DNA of 64,000 nt from Methylorubrum sp. B1-46 (GCF_021117295.1 NZ_CP088247.1:310001-374000); one strand, 5' to 3'; shown: positions 1 to 10,705, counted from the first letter of the stretch. Notes: a model not told the origin generated them from the letters alone. Program-made: numbers and translations.

Positions 1-1
1 C

Positions 2-3000
2 ATCCTCAAGCAGATCAAGATCGCCGAGGCGCATGCGAGCGGCATCAAGCTGACGGAGCTGCGCGTCGATGCCGCCGGCACGCTTCTCACGGATCGCGCG
101 CTCTACGACGGGGCCGGAAACTGGCTCGGCGCGACCGCGGCGCCGAAGGCGATCCCGGATCCGCACGTGCCGTACGGGCTGCGGACGGTCGACGGCACCT
201 TCAACAACATCGTGCCCGGCCGCGAGACCTGGGGCTCGTCCGGCCAGCCGATGCCGCAACTGTTCGATCCGACCTACCTCAACGACCCGGACGGGGACAC
301 GATGCCGCTCGGGCCGGGCGCGCCGGTCATCACGAACAACAACTATGGGACGCCCGGGTCCGTCGCCGATGCCGACCCGCGCATCATCTCGAACCTCGTG
401 GTCGATGCGAGCCTCGACAACCCGGCCGCCATCGCCGCCGCGCTGCGGATCGCCGGTTCGGAGAACGTCATCGCCGATCAGCGCGCGATCACGGCCGCGC
501 ACGAGGCCCTGAAGGCCGCCAAGGCGGCGAACCCGGCGGGCGACCACACGACCCTGCAAGCGAACCTCGATACGCTGCTGGAGCAGACCGGCGTCACCGT
601 CACCAACGGCTCCATTGACGTCCTCAACGTCTCGCCGGACGAGGGCCTGTCGAAGCCCTTCAACGCCTGGATGACCTTCTTCGGCCAGTTCTTCGACCAT
701 GGCCTCGACCTGATCTCCAAGGGCGGAAACGGCACCGTCTACGTCCCGCTCGCCGCCGACGATCCGCTCGTACTCGGACAGGACGGCGTCGCCGGCACCG
801 CCGACGATCTCGCGCCGCATCTGCGTTTCATGACGCTGACGCGCGCCACGACCGTCGAGGGCTCGCAGCGCAATGTGACGACGCCCTTCGTCGACCAGAA
901 CCAGACCTACACGTCGAACGCCTCGCACCAAGTGTTCCTGCGGGAATACGCGCTGGTGGATGGACGGCCGATCGCGACCGGACGGCTGCTCGGCGGCGCG
1001 GACGGGGGCCTCGCGACCTGGGCCGACGTCAAGCTTCAGGCGCGGACGAAGCTCGGCATCGAGCTGACCGACGCCGATGTCTCCGCCGTCCCGCAATTGT
1101 TGGTGGACGCCTATGGCGAGTTCGTCCGTGGTGCCAACGGCCTGCCGCAGGTGATGGTCGGCATCGGGCCCGGAGGGCAGGCCGTCTATGCCAGCGGCAG
1201 TCTGGCCGAGCCGCTCAAGCTCGCAGCGATCCAGCTTCCCGTCGGCACGGTGCTGTTGGGACCCAGCAATACCCAGAACGTCATCGAAGCGGGCGAGACG
1301 GTCGCGGCGGCCCGCACCCTCAACGCCTTCCTCGACGACATCGCCCACAACGCGGTGCCTGTTGTCGTCAACGGCGTGCTCCGGCCCGATGCCGACGCGC
1401 TTACCGGGAATGCGGTTCCGGTAGGCCAGACCGGGCGGAATCTCGAATACGACAACGAATTGCTAGACCGGCACTTCGTCACCGGCGACGGGCGCGGCAA
1501 CGAGAACATCGGCCTCACGGCCGTCCACCACATCTTCCATTCCGAGCACAACCGCCAGGTCGATGCTCAGAAGCTGACGATCCTGCAGTCCGGCAATCTC
1601 GCCTTCATCAACGATTGGCTGGCGACCGACATCGCGGCTTTGCCGGCCAATTTCGCGCAGATGACGCCGCTGGCCCAGCTCGCCTACGCCAACACGCTGT
1701 CCTGGGACGGGGAACGGCTGTTCCAGGCGGCGCGCTTCGCCACCGAGATGCAGTACCAGCACCTTGTCTTCGAAGAATTCGCCCGCAAGATCCAACCGCT
1801 GGTCGATCCCTTCGTGTTCAATTCGGTGACCGAGATCGACCCGTCGATCTTCGCTGAGTTCGCCAACACGGTCTACCGCTTCGGTCACTCGATGCTGACC
1901 GAGAACATGCCGCGGCTCGGAGCCGACGGGCAGGCGCTCGACGCCGATCTCGGCCTGATCGAGGCCTTCCTCAACCCGGTGGCGTTCGACAACGACGGCG
2001 GGATGACCCACGACGAGAGCGCGGCCGCGATCATGCGCGGCATGACGATCGAGCGCGGCAGCGAGATCGACGAGTTCGTCGTCGGCGCCCTGCGCAACAA
2101 TCTGCTCGGCCTGCCGCTCGATCTCGCCGCGATCAACATCGCCCGCGGCCGCGATACCGGCACGCCGACGCTCAACGAGGCGCGGACCCAGCTCTACGCG
2201 GCGACCGGTTCGACCTTCCTCACCCCCTACACGAGCTGGGTGGAGATGGCGGCCAACTTGAAGAACCCGCTCTCGGTGGTGAACTTCATCGCTGCCTACG
2301 GCACCCACGCCACCCTTGCCGCCGCGACGACGCTCGACGCCAAGCGCGACGCAGCCATGGCGCTGGTCTTCGGCGGCGCGGGCGCGCCGGCGGACCGCCT
2401 CGACTACCTCAATTCGCGCGGCAGCTGGGCCGGACGGGAGACGGGCTTCAACGCCGTCGATCTCTGGATCGGCGGCCTGGCCGAGAAGCAGATGCCGTTC
2501 GGCGGCATGCTGGGCTCGACCTTCAACGCCATCTTCGAAGCCCAGATGGAGAACCTGCAGGACGCTGACCGCTTCTACTATCTCACCCGCGTCCAGGGGC
2601 AGAACTTCCTCAACGAGCTGGAGCAGAACTCCTTTTCGAAGATCATGCTCGCCAATTCGAGCCTGTCGCTGCCGGGGCCAGACGGCATCCGCGGCACGGC
2701 CGACGACATCGTTCCGCGCCATATCGGCGTCGACGCCTTCGCCGATTACGATTTCGAGCTGGAGGTGAACGCCGCCAACCAGCTCGACCAGAACGGCACC
2801 GACCCCGGCCGTGACCCGACCGGAAACGATCCCGTGCTGGAGGCGATGGGCCTCGGCAAGGTCGTGCGCGACGACCCCGGCACCGCCGCCGACGAGGGCG
2901 CGAGCGGCTTCCATGCCTCGATCAACGCCCTGGTCCGGCGCTACGGCGCGGACGGCACCCCGACCGGCGCGCTCGTGGACGGCAGCGAGGACGGCGTCGG

Positions 3001-6000
3001 CGCCGCCGGCAGCCCGGTGACCTGGGCCGACCTCAAGGCGAACGCGGCGGGGCTCGGCATCGCCCTGACCCAGGCCGACATGCTGGACGCGCCGATGCTG
3101 CGGATCGGCGCCGATGGGCGCCTCGCCTTCGCGCCCGGCTCGTCCGTGCCCCAGGCGGTGGTGGTCGCCAACGGCAGCTTTGAGGGCTTGGCACTGGTGG
3201 CCGGCCAGGAGGGGGTGATCCTCGACGGCAACGGCAACTACACCACCACGAGCCCGGCCGGCTGGACCATCGCCGGGGGTATCGGCGGCCTCTACGCGCC
3301 GGCCGACACGATCATCGATCCGGCCGGCCGCGACGGCGCCAATGTCGTGTGGCTGCGCGGCGGCGCCACGCTCTCGCAGGAGGAGGGCCCCTCCCTCCAG
3401 GCCGGCGTCGGCTACACCTACAGCTTCAAGGTCGGGGACCGCACCGACTTCACTTGGCCGGGCGCCGAGGCGCGCCTGGTGGCGGTCGGCGGGGCGAACC
3501 CGGTGACCCTCGGCACGCTGACGCTCACGGAGCCGGCCGACGGGCAGTGGGGCACGTTCACCCTTGGCACGGGCGTCATCCCGGCGGCGCTCGCGGGCCT
3601 TCAGCTCCGGCTCGAGATCCGCAACACCGGCAGCGGCGACGCGCAGATCCTCGTGGACGATGTCGAGCTCGTGCGGACGGCGCCGGCCTACCGGTCCGAT
3701 CTGACCCCGGCGCAGACGCCCGGCTACGATCCGGCCGCCGATCCGTTCGTGCGCGATGGGGCGGGCAACGTCCTGCGCACCGGGCAGTCCATCGCCAGCC
3801 CGGCCGCCGACCTCGACGCAACCGTCGTCGATCCGGCCGCGCTCAACCAGCCGTTCTCGACCGGGCACTATCTCCGCTTCACCGGCGGCGAGCACGTGCT
3901 GGTGGGCGGCACCGACGGCAACGACACCATCATCACCGATTTCGGCGATGACGGGATTTGGGGCGACGCGGGCGACGACCGCATCGAGGCGGGCGCGGGC
4001 GTCGATCTCGTGAACGGCGGCGCGGGCGACGACATCATCACCGATTCCGGCGACACCGGCGACTTCCTCAAGGGCGAGGACGGCAACGACGTCATCGCCA
4101 ACTCCAACGGCATCGACATCCTGATGGGCGGGCGCGGCAAGGACGCGATCTTCGTCGGCGTCGATGCGACCGAAGTCTTCGCCGGCGAGGGCGACGACTT
4201 CGTGATCGGCGGTGACGACGCCGACCTTCTGATGGGTAACGAGGGCGACGACTGGATGGAGGGCGGCGGCGGCTTCGACACCACGGCCGGCGACAACTCG
4301 GAGCTGTTCTTCAACTCGGCCATCAAGGGCCACGACGTCATGTTCGCCGGCGGCGACGAGCATGATTTCGACGGCGAGTCCGGCGACGACATCATGGTCC
4401 AGGGCGAGAGCGTGATGCGCAACGAGGGCATGTTCGGCTTCGACTGGGCGATCTACAAGGGCAACCAGATCGCGGCCAATGCCGACATGCGGGTCCCGAT
4501 CTTCACCACCGAAGAAGCCGACATCCTGCGTAACCGCTTCGACAAGACGGAGGGGCTCTCGGGCTGGCGGCTGAACGACACGCTCATCGGCGACGACCGG
4601 ACGGCGGCCGCCAACGCGGATGCCGAGGAGCCCGCCGGCGCGCCGATCAACGCGACCAACGAGGGCGTGTTCTTCAACGACGGCCTCGACGCGGCCGGCA
4701 TCGCCCGGATCGCCGGTCTCAACCAGATTGTGTCGCTCGCGCCGGGTCAGCAGTTCTTTGAAGCCGGTAACATCCTGCTCGGCGGTGCGGGCAGCGACAC
4801 GCTCCAGGGCAACGGCGGCGACGACATCCTCGACGGTGACCGCTGGCTGAACGTGCGCATCAGCATCCGCAATCCCGCGGATGCCAATCAGGAAATCGCG
4901 ACGGTCGACAGCCTGAAGCACGTCTTCGACGACAGCGCCGCCAATCAGGCGCGCGGCTGGGCCGGGAAGTCGCTGTTCGAGCTGATGATCGACCGGGTCA
5001 TCAAACCGACCCAATTGAACATCGTCCGCGAGGTCATCACCACCGGCGCCTCGGCGGCGGACGTGGACACCGCCGTGTTCAACGATATCCGGGCCAATTA
5101 CACGGTCACCCGTGCCGCGGACGGCACGCTGAGGGTCGCCCACACCACGCTCAGCAATCCGGCCGTCGATGACGGCACGGACACGCTGCGCAACATCGAG
5201 AAGCTGCGCTTCGCCGACGGCACGGTCGATGTCGGGCTGGTTCTCAACCAGCCCTTCGACAGCCTCACCATCACGCCGTTCGACTTGGACGGCGACGATT
5301 CCTCGACACTCGTCGCCAACCTAGTGAACCGCGTCAACGCGAACACCCGCCCCGTGACCCTGCAGTGGCAGGTCCTCGGCGACAACGGGCAGTGGCGCAA
5401 CGTGACCGGCGCGGACGGTCAGGTCACGAACCAGGGCACGCGCTTCACCCCGACCGGCGCGACGGGCGTCGAGATCCGGGTGGTCGCGAACTGGACCAGC
5501 ACGATTGCCGGCAGCACCGGCCCGCAGCAGACGGCCTCCGTCCAGACCGCCTTCGTCGGCAATGCGGCGGCCGAGGATATCTTGGGCTCCGCGAGCCCGA
5601 ACGTCATTCTCGGACGCGACGGTGACGACGACATCGAGGGCGATGTCGGCAACGATGCCATCTACGCCGGCAGCGGCGACGACCGGGTCGATGGCGGCGA
5701 AGGCGACGACCTCCTCCTCGGCAATGACGGCGCCGACACCCTGATCGGCCGGACCGGCAACAACACGCTCGACGGCGGCAACGACGACGATCAGCTCTCC
5801 GGCGGACACGGCAACGACCGCCTGATCGGCGGTGCCGGCACCGACACCGCAATCTTCTCAGGTCCGATCGCGGCCTACAGCTTTGAACGGAACGCGGCAG
5901 GCGAGGTCATCGTCAGCGACAACCTCGGCGCGGAGGGCGACGGCATCGACACCCTCGTCACGATCGAGCAGATCCAGATGGGCAACGACGTCACGCCCTA

Positions 6001-9000
6001 CGCGCTCGGCGCCAACGGCACGGCAGCCATCGACATCGTCGTCGGGACCACCGGCAACAACACGCTCAGCGGCGGGGCGGGCAACGATCTCGTCTTCGCG
6101 GGGGCGGGGAACGACAACGTCCTGTGGCGGACGGGCGACGGCCGCGACTTCGTCGATGGCGGCACCGGCACGGACAGCTTCCGGATCATGAACGGGACCG
6201 GTCCCGTCCAGCAGCTCACGTTGGCTCAGGCGAGGGCGCAGTTCACGAACCTCTCGTTCCGCGACGACACGCAGACCGTGGTCGTGCGCAACGGGGTCGT
6301 CATCGCCGAATTGAAGAACGTCGAGCAGGTCATCGTCAACAGCGTCGCGACCGGTGCTCCCGTGGTCACGGACGCGACGCCGACGAACGGCCTCGTCTCG
6401 CCGACGGAGGGCCAGCCGCTCGGCGCACTGGTCGCGGCGATCCAGGACGCCGACGGTCTCGGAACCTTCGCGCTCCGCTGGCAGCAATCGGGCGATAACG
6501 GCCAGACCTGGACGGACATCGCCGGGACAGCGGCCGGCACGCTCAACTACACGCCTGGCCAAGCACAGGTCGGGGACCTGCTGAGGCTGCGCGTGAGCTT
6601 CACCGACGGCGCGGGCAATCCGGAAGAGCTGTTCTCAAACCCGGCCGGCGACGACATCGCCAACGGCGCCGACACCGCCCTCTTCGGAATCCAGCCGAAC
6701 GACACGATGAACGGCGGCGGCGGCAACGACATCCTGAACGGTCGCGGCGGCAACGATACCTTCATTCAGGTCAGCACCGACGGACGCGACCGCGTCGATG
6801 GCGGCACCGGCACCGATACGTATCAGTTGAACGGCGTCGCGGGGTCCGAACTCTTCCGCATCTACAGCCGGTCGGCCTGGCTGCAGGTCGCCGGCAACAC
6901 GGATGCGCAGCTCGCCGCCGGCACCGAGATTGTGATCACCCGCAACGGCACGGGGGCCGCCGCGATCGTCGCCGAACTCGACAATATCGAGGAGATCCGC
7001 GTCAACGCGCTCCAAGTGACGTCGCCCGGCGGCCAGAACGGCGGTGCCAATGGCGGCGACACGATCCAGGTGATCGGCAGCTTCACCGGCACCAGCCTGA
7101 ACTTCAACACCATCACCATCGACGGCTCAGCGGGTGACGACACCGTGGACATGGCCGCCCTCGCCTCGGCCCACCGCATCGTTTTCCGCTCCAACGGCGG
7201 GCACGACACCATCGTCGGCACGCTGCGGCCGCAGGACGTGATCGAGTTGCCGGCCGGCTCGAACCGGGCCGACTACGTCACGACCGCAGGCGCGAACGGC
7301 ATGACGACCCTTACCAACGGGTCGCACACCATCACCTTCTCGGCCGCGGGCGGCATGCCGCGGATCGCGGTCGAGGCAGGCTCCGACGAAGGGGACGGCG
7401 AGGGCGTCACCGGTGCCTTCGCCTACACGCAGGCCGACATCGACGGGCTCGAGGCGCTGGTGCGCGGCCAGCGCCCGGCCAATGCGGGCGACGACGACGT
7501 GCCGACGGGCTACCGCGAACTCAGCGGGCACGGCAACAACCTGGACCACGCGACCTGGGGCAGCGCCGACCAGGCCTTCATCCGCCTGACGGAAGCCCGC
7601 TACGGCGCGCCCGACGCCAACGGAAACCGGGCCATCAACCCGATCTTCAACGGCCTCGACGCGCGCACCATCAGCAACATCCTCGGCACGCAGGAGGCCG
7701 GCCTGCCCAAGGCCGGCAACGACGCCAACATCTTCTTCATGGCGATGGGCCAGTACATCGACCACGGATTGGACTTCCTGCCCAAGGGCGGCAACGGCTC
7801 GATCGTGATCGGCGCGCCCGGCGGCGGGGCGCCGGGCTCCAACAACCCGGCCGACCTCACCCGCGGCACCGTCATGGCCGTCGACGCCAACGGTATCCCG
7901 CAGCACAAGAATCAGACGTCACCCTATATCGATCAGAACCAGGCCTACGGCTCAAACGCGATGGTCGGCCAGTTCCTGCGGGAAAGCGACGGGGCGCAGG
8001 GCGTCGGCATGCGGCTCCTGGCGGGGGCACCGGACCCGTCCAACCCCGATTTCAACCTGCTGCCGACGCTGCGCGAGCTGGTCAACCACCACTGGCAGGC
8101 CGACACGATCTTCGAGGGACCGAACGGACCGATCAGCTTCCGAACCTACTACACCAACTTCGCCCTGTCCGAGGGAGTGACGGGCACCCTGTTCAATACG
8201 GAGACCGGCGCCTTCGACCCACAGGTGCTCACCAAGCTGGTCGGCGACTTCATGGGCTCGGGCCATCCGCTGCTGCTCGACACCAACCCCTTCATCAGCG
8301 TCCTCGACCACTTCGTGGCCGGCGACGGGCGGGCCAACGAGAACTTCGCTCTCACCTCGATCCACACGATCTGGGCGCGCAACCACAACTACCACGTCGA
8401 GAAGCTGCTCGAATCCGGCTTCCAGGGCACGCCCGAGCAGGTGTTCCAGGCTGCCAAGATGGTGAACGAGGCCGAGTATCAGCGCGTCGTCTTCGACGAG
8501 TACCTGGAGACGCTGATCGGCGGCCTGCGCTCCGACGGCACGCACGGCTTCGAGGCTTACGACCCGAGCGTGGATGTCTCGATCAGCCACGAATTCGCGG
8601 CGGCGGTGTTCCGCTTCGGCCACTCGCTGATCGGGCAGACGCTCAACGTCAAGGGAGCGGACGGTCAGACCATCCCGGTCAGCCTATTCGACGCCTTCCT
8701 CAACCCGAGCAACGATCCCTCGGTGTTCACCGCGCCCCTGCCTCCCGGCTACGTGCCGCAGCCCGGCTACGCCCAGTACGGCGTCGGCGGCATCATCGGC
8801 GGCACGATCGAGCAGGCGGCCGAGGATGTGGACTTCAACATCGTCGACGCGGTCCGCAACGACCTCGTGCGCATCCGGGCCGACCTGTTCGCCTTCAACG
8901 TGGCCCGCGGCTGGGATGTAGGCCTCGGCACCCTCAACCAGGTCCGGGCCGACTTGGCCGCCTCCACCAACCCCTACATCCGGGACGCCGTGGGTTTTGC

Positions 9001-10645
9001 CGGCGGCGACCTCTCGCCCTACGCCTCCTGGGAGGACTTCCAGGCGCGCAACGGCCTCAGCGATGCGGTGATTGCGCAGTTCCGGCAGGCCTATCCGGAC
9101 CTCGTCCTCGCCGCCGCCGACATCGCGGCCTTCCGGGCGATCAACGGCGACATCGCGATCGCGATGCAGGCCGATGGGACCGGCGTCGTGAAGGGGATCG
9201 ACAGGCTCGATCTCTGGGTCGGCGGTCTCGCCGAGAAGCACATCAACAACGGCGTCGTCGGCCAGACCTTCTGGGTCGTGCTGCACGAGCAGTTCGACCG
9301 GCTGCAGGACGGCGACCGCTTCTACTACCTCGAGCGCTTCGACAACTTCGACTTCTACGAGAACTTCATCGACGGCCAGGGCTTCTCGGACATCGTTGCC
9401 CGCAACACCGGCCTGACCGTCCTGCCGGAGCACATCTTCGAGGTGTCCGACGAGGACGGGCCGGGGACGGAGCCCGGCGACGACGATGACGACGACGGCA
9501 CCACCGATCCCGTGGGCGGCGGCGACGAAGATGACGAGGACGACGGCCCGACCGATCCGGTCGGCGGTGGCGACGATGATGATGACGACGATGATGGCGT
9601 GACGGACCCTGTCGGTGGCGGGGACGATGACGGGGAAGGAGACGACGACGGGACGACCGACCCTGTCGGCGGCGATGGCGAGGACGACGGCGAGGACGGA
9701 CCTGGCACCGATCCCGGCACCAATCCGCCCGTGAATCATGCCCCCGGCGTGATCGCCGGGGGGCCGAACGGGGACGTCCTCAATGGCACTGCCGGGGCGG
9801 ACACCATCCTCGGCCTGGACGGCGACGACAACATCCTCGCCGGCGGCGGCGCCGACGTGGTGAGAGCCGGAGCGGGCAACGACTTCGTCGATGCCGGCGA
9901 GGGCCGGGACGTGGTGTTCGCCGGGGCCGGCGATGACGATGTCCTGGCCGGTGGCGGCGCCGACATGGTCTACGGCGACGGCGGCAACGACCGCATCCTC
10001 GCCGGGGCCGGCAACGACCTCGTGACCGGCGGCGCCGGCCGGGACACGATCATCGGCGGCGAAGGCGACGACCTGTTCGTGGCCGAGGTGGGCGACGGCG
10101 ACGACACCTACTGGGGCGACGAGATGGGGGGCGGCGTGGGGAGCGACACGCTCGACATGTCGGCCATCACCGCCAACATCGCGGTCAATCTCGGGACGGG
10201 TCTGGCCGGGCGTGGCAGTGCGTCGAGCACCCAATCGGGCCGTGACGTGCTCTGGAGCGTCGAGAACGTGGTCACCGGTTCCGGCAACGACGACATCACG
10301 GCGAGCGACGCCGTGAACGTGATGGATGGCGGCGAGGGCAGCGACACCTATCGCTTCGGCTCGGCGGCGGCAGCGGACGGCGACACCATCGAGAGCTTCC
10401 GGCCGGGCGACAAGATCGACCTCAGCGCGATCGATGCGGATGCCGGGACGGCCGGGAACCAAGCCTTCACGCTCGCCACCGGCGCGGCTTTCACGGGTGT
10501 CGGACAGCTCCTCGTGACGCAGGAGACGCGGGACGACGGGGATTACGTCGTCGTCCAGGGGAACACCGGCGGCGATGCCACCCCGGAGTTCAAGCTGTCC
10601 ATCAAGAGCAACACGGCCCCCACGGCCGCGGACTTCGCGCTCTGA
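2..10645 (+). CDS. Giant RTX protein with two animal-type heme peroxidase domains (5' partial)
   Basis: The frame is open to the window edge: codons from position 2 read smoothly (ILKQIKIAEAHA...) into the peroxidase, so the GTG at 167 is not the true start and at least 3547 residues are visible. Peroxidase domain 1 spans about nt 600-2,670, with the distal-histidine motif FGQFFDHG (His near nt 698) and the proximal motif HSEHNR (nt 1538-1555). Peroxidase domain 2 spans about nt 7,400-9,430, with GQYIDHG (His near nt 7763) and RNHNYH (nt 8378-8395). Between them lie an Ig-like stretch and blocks of GGxGxDxxx calcium-binding RTX nonapeptides (about 3,900-4,300, 5,580-5,860, 6,040-6,200, 6,700-6,820). 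An acidic linker (9,440-9,720) and a final RTX block (9,760-10,340) follow. There is no need for an N-terminal signal peptide if, as inferred, it leaves through the type I exporter encoded next. Substrate unknown; the family oxidises halides or organics with peroxide. Confidence 0.9.
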   Translation: MLKQIKIAEAHASGIKLTELRVDAAGTLLTDRALYDGAGNWLGATAAPKAIPDPHVPYGLRTVDGTFNNIVPGRETWGSSGQPMPQLFDPTYLNDPDGDTMPLGPGAPVITNNNYGTPGSVADADPRIISNLVVDASLDNPAAIAAALRIAGSENVIADQRAITAAHEALKAAKAANPAGDHTTLQANLDTLLEQTGVTVTNGSIDVLNVSPDEGLSKPFNAWMTFFGQFFDHGLDLISKGGNGTVYVPLAADDPLVLGQDGVAGTADDLAPHLRFMTLTRATTVEGSQRNVTTPFVDQNQTYTSNASHQVFLREYALVDGRPIATGRLLGGADGGLATWADVKLQARTKLGIELTDADVSAVPQLLVDAYGEFVRGANGLPQVMVGIGPGGQAVYASGSLAEPLKLAAIQLPVGTVLLGPSNTQNVIEAGETVAAARTLNAFLDDIAHNAVPVVVNGVLRPDADALTGNAVPVGQTGRNLEYDNELLDRHFVTGDGRGNENIGLTAVHHIFHSEHNRQVDAQKLTILQSGNLAFINDWLATDIAALPANFAQMTPLAQLAYANTLSWDGERLFQAARFATEMQYQHLVFEEFARKIQPLVDPFVFNSVTEIDPSIFAEFANTVYRFGHSMLTENMPRLGADGQALDADLGLIEAFLNPVAFDNDGGMTHDESAAAIMRGMTIERGSEIDEFVVGALRNNLLGLPLDLAAINIARGRDTGTPTLNEARTQLYAATGSTFLTPYTSWVEMAANLKNPLSVVNFIAAYGTHATLAAATTLDAKRDAAMALVFGGAGAPADRLDYLNSRGSWAGRETGFNAVDLWIGGLAEKQMPFGGMLGSTFNAIFEAQMENLQDADRFYYLTRVQGQNFLNELEQNSFSKIMLANSSLSLPGPDGIRGTADDIVPRHIGVDAFADYDFELEVNAANQLDQNGTDPGRDPTGNDPVLEAMGLGKVVRDDPGTAADEGASGFHASINALVRRYGADGTPTGALVDGSEDGVGAAGSPVTWADLKANAAGLGIALTQADMLDAPMLRIGADGRLAFAPGSSVPQAVVVANGSFEGLALVAGQEGVILDGNGNYTTTSPAGWTIAGGIGGLYAPADTIIDPAGRDGANVVWLRGGATLSQEEGPSLQAGVGYTYSFKVGDRTDFTWPGAEARLVAVGGANPVTLGTLTLTEPADGQWGTFTLGTGVIPAALAGLQLRLEIRNTGSGDAQILVDDVELVRTAPAYRSDLTPAQTPGYDPAADPFVRDGAGNVLRTGQSIASPAADLDATVVDPAALNQPFSTGHYLRFTGGEHVLVGGTDGNDTIITDFGDDGIWGDAGDDRIEAGAGVDLVNGGAGDDIITDSGDTGDFLKGEDGNDVIANSNGIDILMGGRGKDAIFVGVDATEVFAGEGDDFVIGGDDADLLMGNEGDDWMEGGGGFDTTAGDNSELFFNSAIKGHDVMFAGGDEHDFDGESGDDIMVQGESVMRNEGMFGFDWAIYKGNQIAANADMRVPIFTTEEADILRNRFDKTEGLSGWRLNDTLIGDDRTAAANADAEEPAGAPINATNEGVFFNDGLDAAGIARIAGLNQIVSLAPGQQFFEAGNILLGGAGSDTLQGNGGDDILDGDRWLNVRISIRNPADANQEIATVDSLKHVFDDSAANQARGWAGKSLFELMIDRVIKPTQLNIVREVITTGASAADVDTAVFNDIRANYTVTRAADGTLRVAHTTLSNPAVDDGTDTLRNIEKLRFADGTVDVGLVLNQPFDSLTITPFDLDGDDSSTLVANLVNRVNANTRPVTLQWQVLGDNGQWRNVTGADGQVTNQGTRFTPTGATGVEIRVVANWTSTIAGSTGPQQTASVQTAFVGNAAAEDILGSASPNVILGRDGDDDIEGDVGNDAIYAGSGDDRVDGGEGDDLLLGNDGADTLIGRTGNNTLDGGNDDDQLSGGHGNDRLIGGAGTDTAIFSGPIAAYSFERNAAGEVIVSDNLGAEGDGIDTLVTIEQIQMGNDVTPYALGANGTAAIDIVVGTTGNNTLSGGAGNDLVFAGAGNDNVLWRTGDGRDFVDGGTGTDSFRIMNGTGPVQQLTLAQARAQFTNLSFRDDTQTVVVRNGVVIAELKNVEQVIVNSVATGAPVVTDATPTNGLVSPTEGQPLGALVAAIQDADGLGTFALRWQQSGDNGQTWTDIAGTAAGTLNYTPGQAQVGDLLRLRVSFTDGAGNPEELFSNPAGDDIANGADTALFGIQPNDTMNGGGGNDILNGRGGNDTFIQVSTDGRDRVDGGTGTDTYQLNGVAGSELFRIYSRSAWLQVAGNTDAQLAAGTEIVITRNGTGAAAIVAELDNIEEIRVNALQVTSPGGQNGGANGGDTIQVIGSFTGTSLNFNTITIDGSAGDDTVDMAALASAHRIVFRSNGGHDTIVGTLRPQDVIELPAGSNRADYVTTAGANGMTTLTNGSHTITFSAAGGMPRIAVEAGSDEGDGEGVTGAFAYTQADIDGLEALVRGQRPANAGDDDVPTGYRELSGHGNNLDHATWGSADQAFIRLTEARYGAPDANGNRAINPIFNGLDARTISNILGTQEAGLPKAGNDANIFFMAMGQYIDHGLDFLPKGGNGSIVIGAPGGGAPGSNNPADLTRGTVMAVDANGIPQHKNQTSPYIDQNQAYGSNAMVGQFLRESDGAQGVGMRLLAGAPDPSNPDFNLLPTLRELVNHHWQADTIFEGPNGPISFRTYYTNFALSEGVTGTLFNTETGAFDPQVLTKLVGDFMGSGHPLLLDTNPFISVLDHFVAGDGRANENFALTSIHTIWARNHNYHVEKLLESGFQGTPEQVFQAAKMVNEAEYQRVVFDEYLETLIGGLRSDGTHGFEAYDPSVDVSISHEFAAAVFRFGHSLIGQTLNVKGADGQTIPVSLFDAFLNPSNDPSVFTAPLPPGYVPQPGYAQYGVGGIIGGTIEQAAEDVDFNIVDAVRNDLVRIRADLFAFNVARGWDVGLGTLNQVRADLAASTNPYIRDAVGFAGGDLSPYASWEDFQARNGLSDAVIAQFRQAYPDLVLAAADIAAFRAINGDIAIAMQADGTGVVKGIDRLDLWVGGLAEKHINNGVVGQTFWVVLHEQFDRLQDGDRFYYLERFDNFDFYENFIDGQGFSDIVARNTGLTVLPEHIFEVSDEDGPGTEPGDDDDDDGTTDPVGGGDEDDEDDGPTDPVGGGDDDDDDDDGVTDPVGGGDDDGEGDDDGTTDPVGGDGEDDGEDGPGTDPGTNPPVNHAPGVIAGGPNGDVLNGTAGADTILGLDGDDNILAGGGADVVRAGAGNDFVDAGEGRDVVFAGAGDDDVLAGGGADMVYGDGGNDRILAGAGNDLVTGGAGRDTIIGGEGDDLFVAEVGDGDDTYWGDEMGGGVGSDTLDMSAITANIAVNLGTGLAGRGSASSTQSGRDVLWSVENVVTGSGNDDITASDAVNVMDGGEGSDTYRFGSAAAADGDTIESFRPGDKIDLSAIDADAGTAGNQAFTLATGAAFTGVGQLLVTQETRDDGDYVVVQGNTGGDATPEFKLSIKSNTAPTAADFAL
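9503..9690 (+). repeat. Tandem acidic Thr-Asp-Pro-Val-Gly-Gly repeats within the peroxidase gene
   Basis: Four imperfect copies begin near 9503, 9551, 9602 and 9656. Each encodes TDPVGG followed by a run of Asp/Glu, and the spacing grows 48, 51, 54 nt. They form a highly acidic, unstructured linker between the second peroxidase domain and the C-terminal RTX block. The near-triplet repetition suggests slippage-prone DNA and variable linker length between strains. Confidence 0.8.
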
Positions 10646-10649
10646 TCCC

Positions 10650-10676
10650 GGCCGGGCCCCGGCCAGGGGCCCGGCC
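10650..10676 (+). promoter_or_regulatory. Perfect 11-bp intercistronic hairpin between RTX gene and its exporter
   Basis: GGCCGGGCCCC (10650-10660) pairs perfectly with GGGGCCCGGCC (10666-10676) around a 5-nt loop, starting 5 bases after the peroxidase stop. No T-run follows, so full intrinsic termination is doubtful. It could act as a partial terminator or as an mRNA-stabilising hairpin that raises secreted protein relative to the exporter 30 bp downstream. Confidence 0.6.
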
Positions 10677-10705
10677 CACCTGCCTGACGAGGGGGAGAGC
10701 CTGCC

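Noticed and set aside
1463..5143. A 1226-codon open frame on the minus strand inside the peroxidase gene, and a 1204-codon one at 8684-12298
   Set aside because: Very high GC leaves antisense frames open. The translations are low-complexity Val/Ala/Arg/Asp with no motifs, while the plus strand carries clear peroxidase, RTX and ABC motifs.
3900..10340. Short repeated units that might suggest a CRISPR-like array
   Set aside because: The repetition is protein-level RTX nonapeptide repetition in an open frame, with no conserved DNA repeat or unique spacers.
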